This document shows, in pieces, positions 63,125 through 64,000 of a stretch of DNA of 64,000 nucleotides; within the stretch, counting starts at the first letter, position 1, and each line of letters begins with the position of its first letter. The notes below the pieces were generated by a model, which worked only from the letters and a program-made list of their open reading frames with translations, did no database searches and was not told where the DNA came from. Source of the stretch: Campylobacter lari subsp. lari (lineage in GTDB: Bacteria; Campylobacterota; Campylobacteria; Campylobacterales; Campylobacteraceae); contig NZ_CP053830.1 of assembly GCF_013372185.1 (NCBI RefSeq), positions 124,001 through 188,000 of the forward strand. The letters run 5' to 3'. The translations under genes and the position numbers were made by a program.

Positions 63125-63967
63125 TTAGTTTTTAGAAAAAAATCTTAAAAAGTCTGCTATAAATTTTTTATGTTCACTTCTTTCTACAATTGCATCGATT
63201 AATCCATGTTCAAGTAAAAATTCGGCCTTTTGAAAGCCTTCTGGCAAATCAGCTCCTATGGTTTGTTTAATTACCCTAGCTCCTGCAAAGCCTACTAGGG
63301 CACCAGGTTCAGCCATGATGATATCTCCAAGCCAAGCAAAAGACGCACTTACACCACCCATGGTTGGATCAGTTAAAACTGAAATATAAGGAAGTTTTTC
63401 TTCTGCTAATAGTTTTAATGCTGCACTTGTTTTGCTCATTTGCATTAAAGAATAAGTGCTTTCTTGCATTCTAGCTCCACCACTTGCACTCACTATAACA
63501 ACAGGGGTTTTTTTCTCAATAGCTCTTTCAATAGCTCTAAGAATTTTTTCACCTTCTACTGAGCCTAAACTTCCGCCCATAAAAGAAAAATCAAAAACAA
63601 CAAGTTGAGTTTTTATTCCATCTATAGTACATTCTCCGCTTATTATGGCGCTTTTTCTACCTGTTTTTTCTTCATTTTCTGCTAATCTTTTTTTATATGA
63701 TTTACTATCTACAAATTTAAGTGGATCGATTGCATGTAAGTCTTTATCCATTTCCACAAAAGAGCCTTCATCGCTAAGTAATTCAATGCGTTTTAGAGGG
63801 TTTAATCTCATATGAAAATTACATTTAGGACAAACATTATAACAAGTTTCTATTTCTTTATAATACATCAACGCATGACAAGAATTACATTTTACCCAGT
63901 GATTTGGAGCTTCGCTTGGAGCGGCTTGCTTGCGTCTTATACTAGAAAAAATATCTAAAAAATTCAT
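63125..63967 (-). CDS. accD: Acetyl-CoA carboxylase carboxyltransferase subunit beta
   Basis: A 280-residue carboxyltransferase beta. N-terminal zinc ribbon ([23 protein letters not shown], about residues 27-49 in two Cys pairs), then the crotonase-like domain with [31 protein letters not shown] and [15 protein letters not shown]. With AccA it transfers CO2 from biotin to acetyl-CoA to form malonyl-CoA, used by FabD. First gene of the minus-strand group accD-rlmH-dksA-membrane-dus. Confidence 0.97.
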   Translation of the reverse strand: MNFLDIFSSIRRKQAAPSEAPNHWVKCNSCHALMYYKEIETCYNVCPKCNFHMRLNPLKRIELLSDEGSFVEMDKDLHAIDPLKFVDSKSYKKRLAENEEKTGRKSAIISGECTIDGIKTQLVVFDFSFMGGSLGSVEGEKILRAIERAIEKKTPVVIVSASGGARMQESTYSLMQMSKTSAALKLLAEEKLPYISVLTDPTMGGVSASFAWLGDIIMAEPGALVGFAGARVIKQTIGADLPEGFQKAEFLLEHGLIDAIVERSEHKKFIADFLRFFSKN

Positions 63968-64000
63968 TATCTCTACCTAAAATAAAATTTTGAAATTATA

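Overview
The window is AT-rich, gene-dense Campylobacter chromosome. Protein content and local gene order match the thermotolerant Campylobacter group: two tandem flagellins flanked by Maf glycosyltransferases, PseI, an orphan CosR regulator with Asn at the phospho-acceptor site, a group III truncated haemoglobin, CgpA, and an F1 ATP synthase operon joined to tol-pal. Blocks that are collinear with C. jejuni (from memory) appear in a different overall order, so a relative such as the C. lari group is likely, but I cannot name the species. There are no rRNA or tRNA genes, insertion sequences, prophage or CRISPR arrays. No gap between genes exceeds about 200 bases; the longest (34665-34864) holds only AT-rich leader and promoter sequence.

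Layout. 1-2283: two chemoreceptors, one cut by the window edge. 2347-6202: moaC operon, a tiny acidic protein, an MFS transporter and an unknown gene. 6311-7392: truncated haemoglobin facing cgpA. 7382-11978: recA-eno-divIC-like operon, then mqnD-fliQ-murB. 11971-17501: topA-bioB-antiporter and cysQ with a periplasmic protein. 17632-29565: flagellar filament and glycosylation island (Maf/PseE, FlaA, FlaB, three more Maf proteins, PseI). 29676-31146: CheX-like, FliN and FliO-like proteins. 31143-34664: Ppx/GppA, ferredoxin, CosR, FolB, PlsY. 34865-40520: cytochrome c peroxidase, then four exported proteins (two lipoproteins, one LpoB-like, one CsgG-like). 40646-45663: rplU, rpmA, obgE, fmt, birA, parA, parB. 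45727-55953: F1 ATP synthase operon running into tolQRAB-pal-cpoB. 55967-60033: slyD, fabD, mtnN, ttcA-like, nicotinamidase-like, recO. 60017-63967: a small sigma54-linked gene, dus, a membrane protein, dksA-like, rlmH and accD, all on the minus strand.

Functional links. The flagellar theme recurs: flaA has a sigma28 -10 element and flaB a textbook sigma54 promoter; PseI makes pseudaminic acid and Maf proteins are thought to attach it to flagellin. MqnD and MtnN fit the futalosine route to menaquinone. The tol genes follow the ATP synthase genes with 1-4 base gaps or overlaps.

Most interesting points: a 106-residue protein with rod/hook-like ends and its own sigma54 promoter (60017-60405); a divIC-like gene whose only good start is CTG, with an A8 tract that could restore an ATG frame (7382-7663); a likely leaderless cysQ; a four-gene envelope cluster; a TtcA-like enzyme lacking one iron-sulphur cysteine; and a decayed ORF between obgE and fmt.
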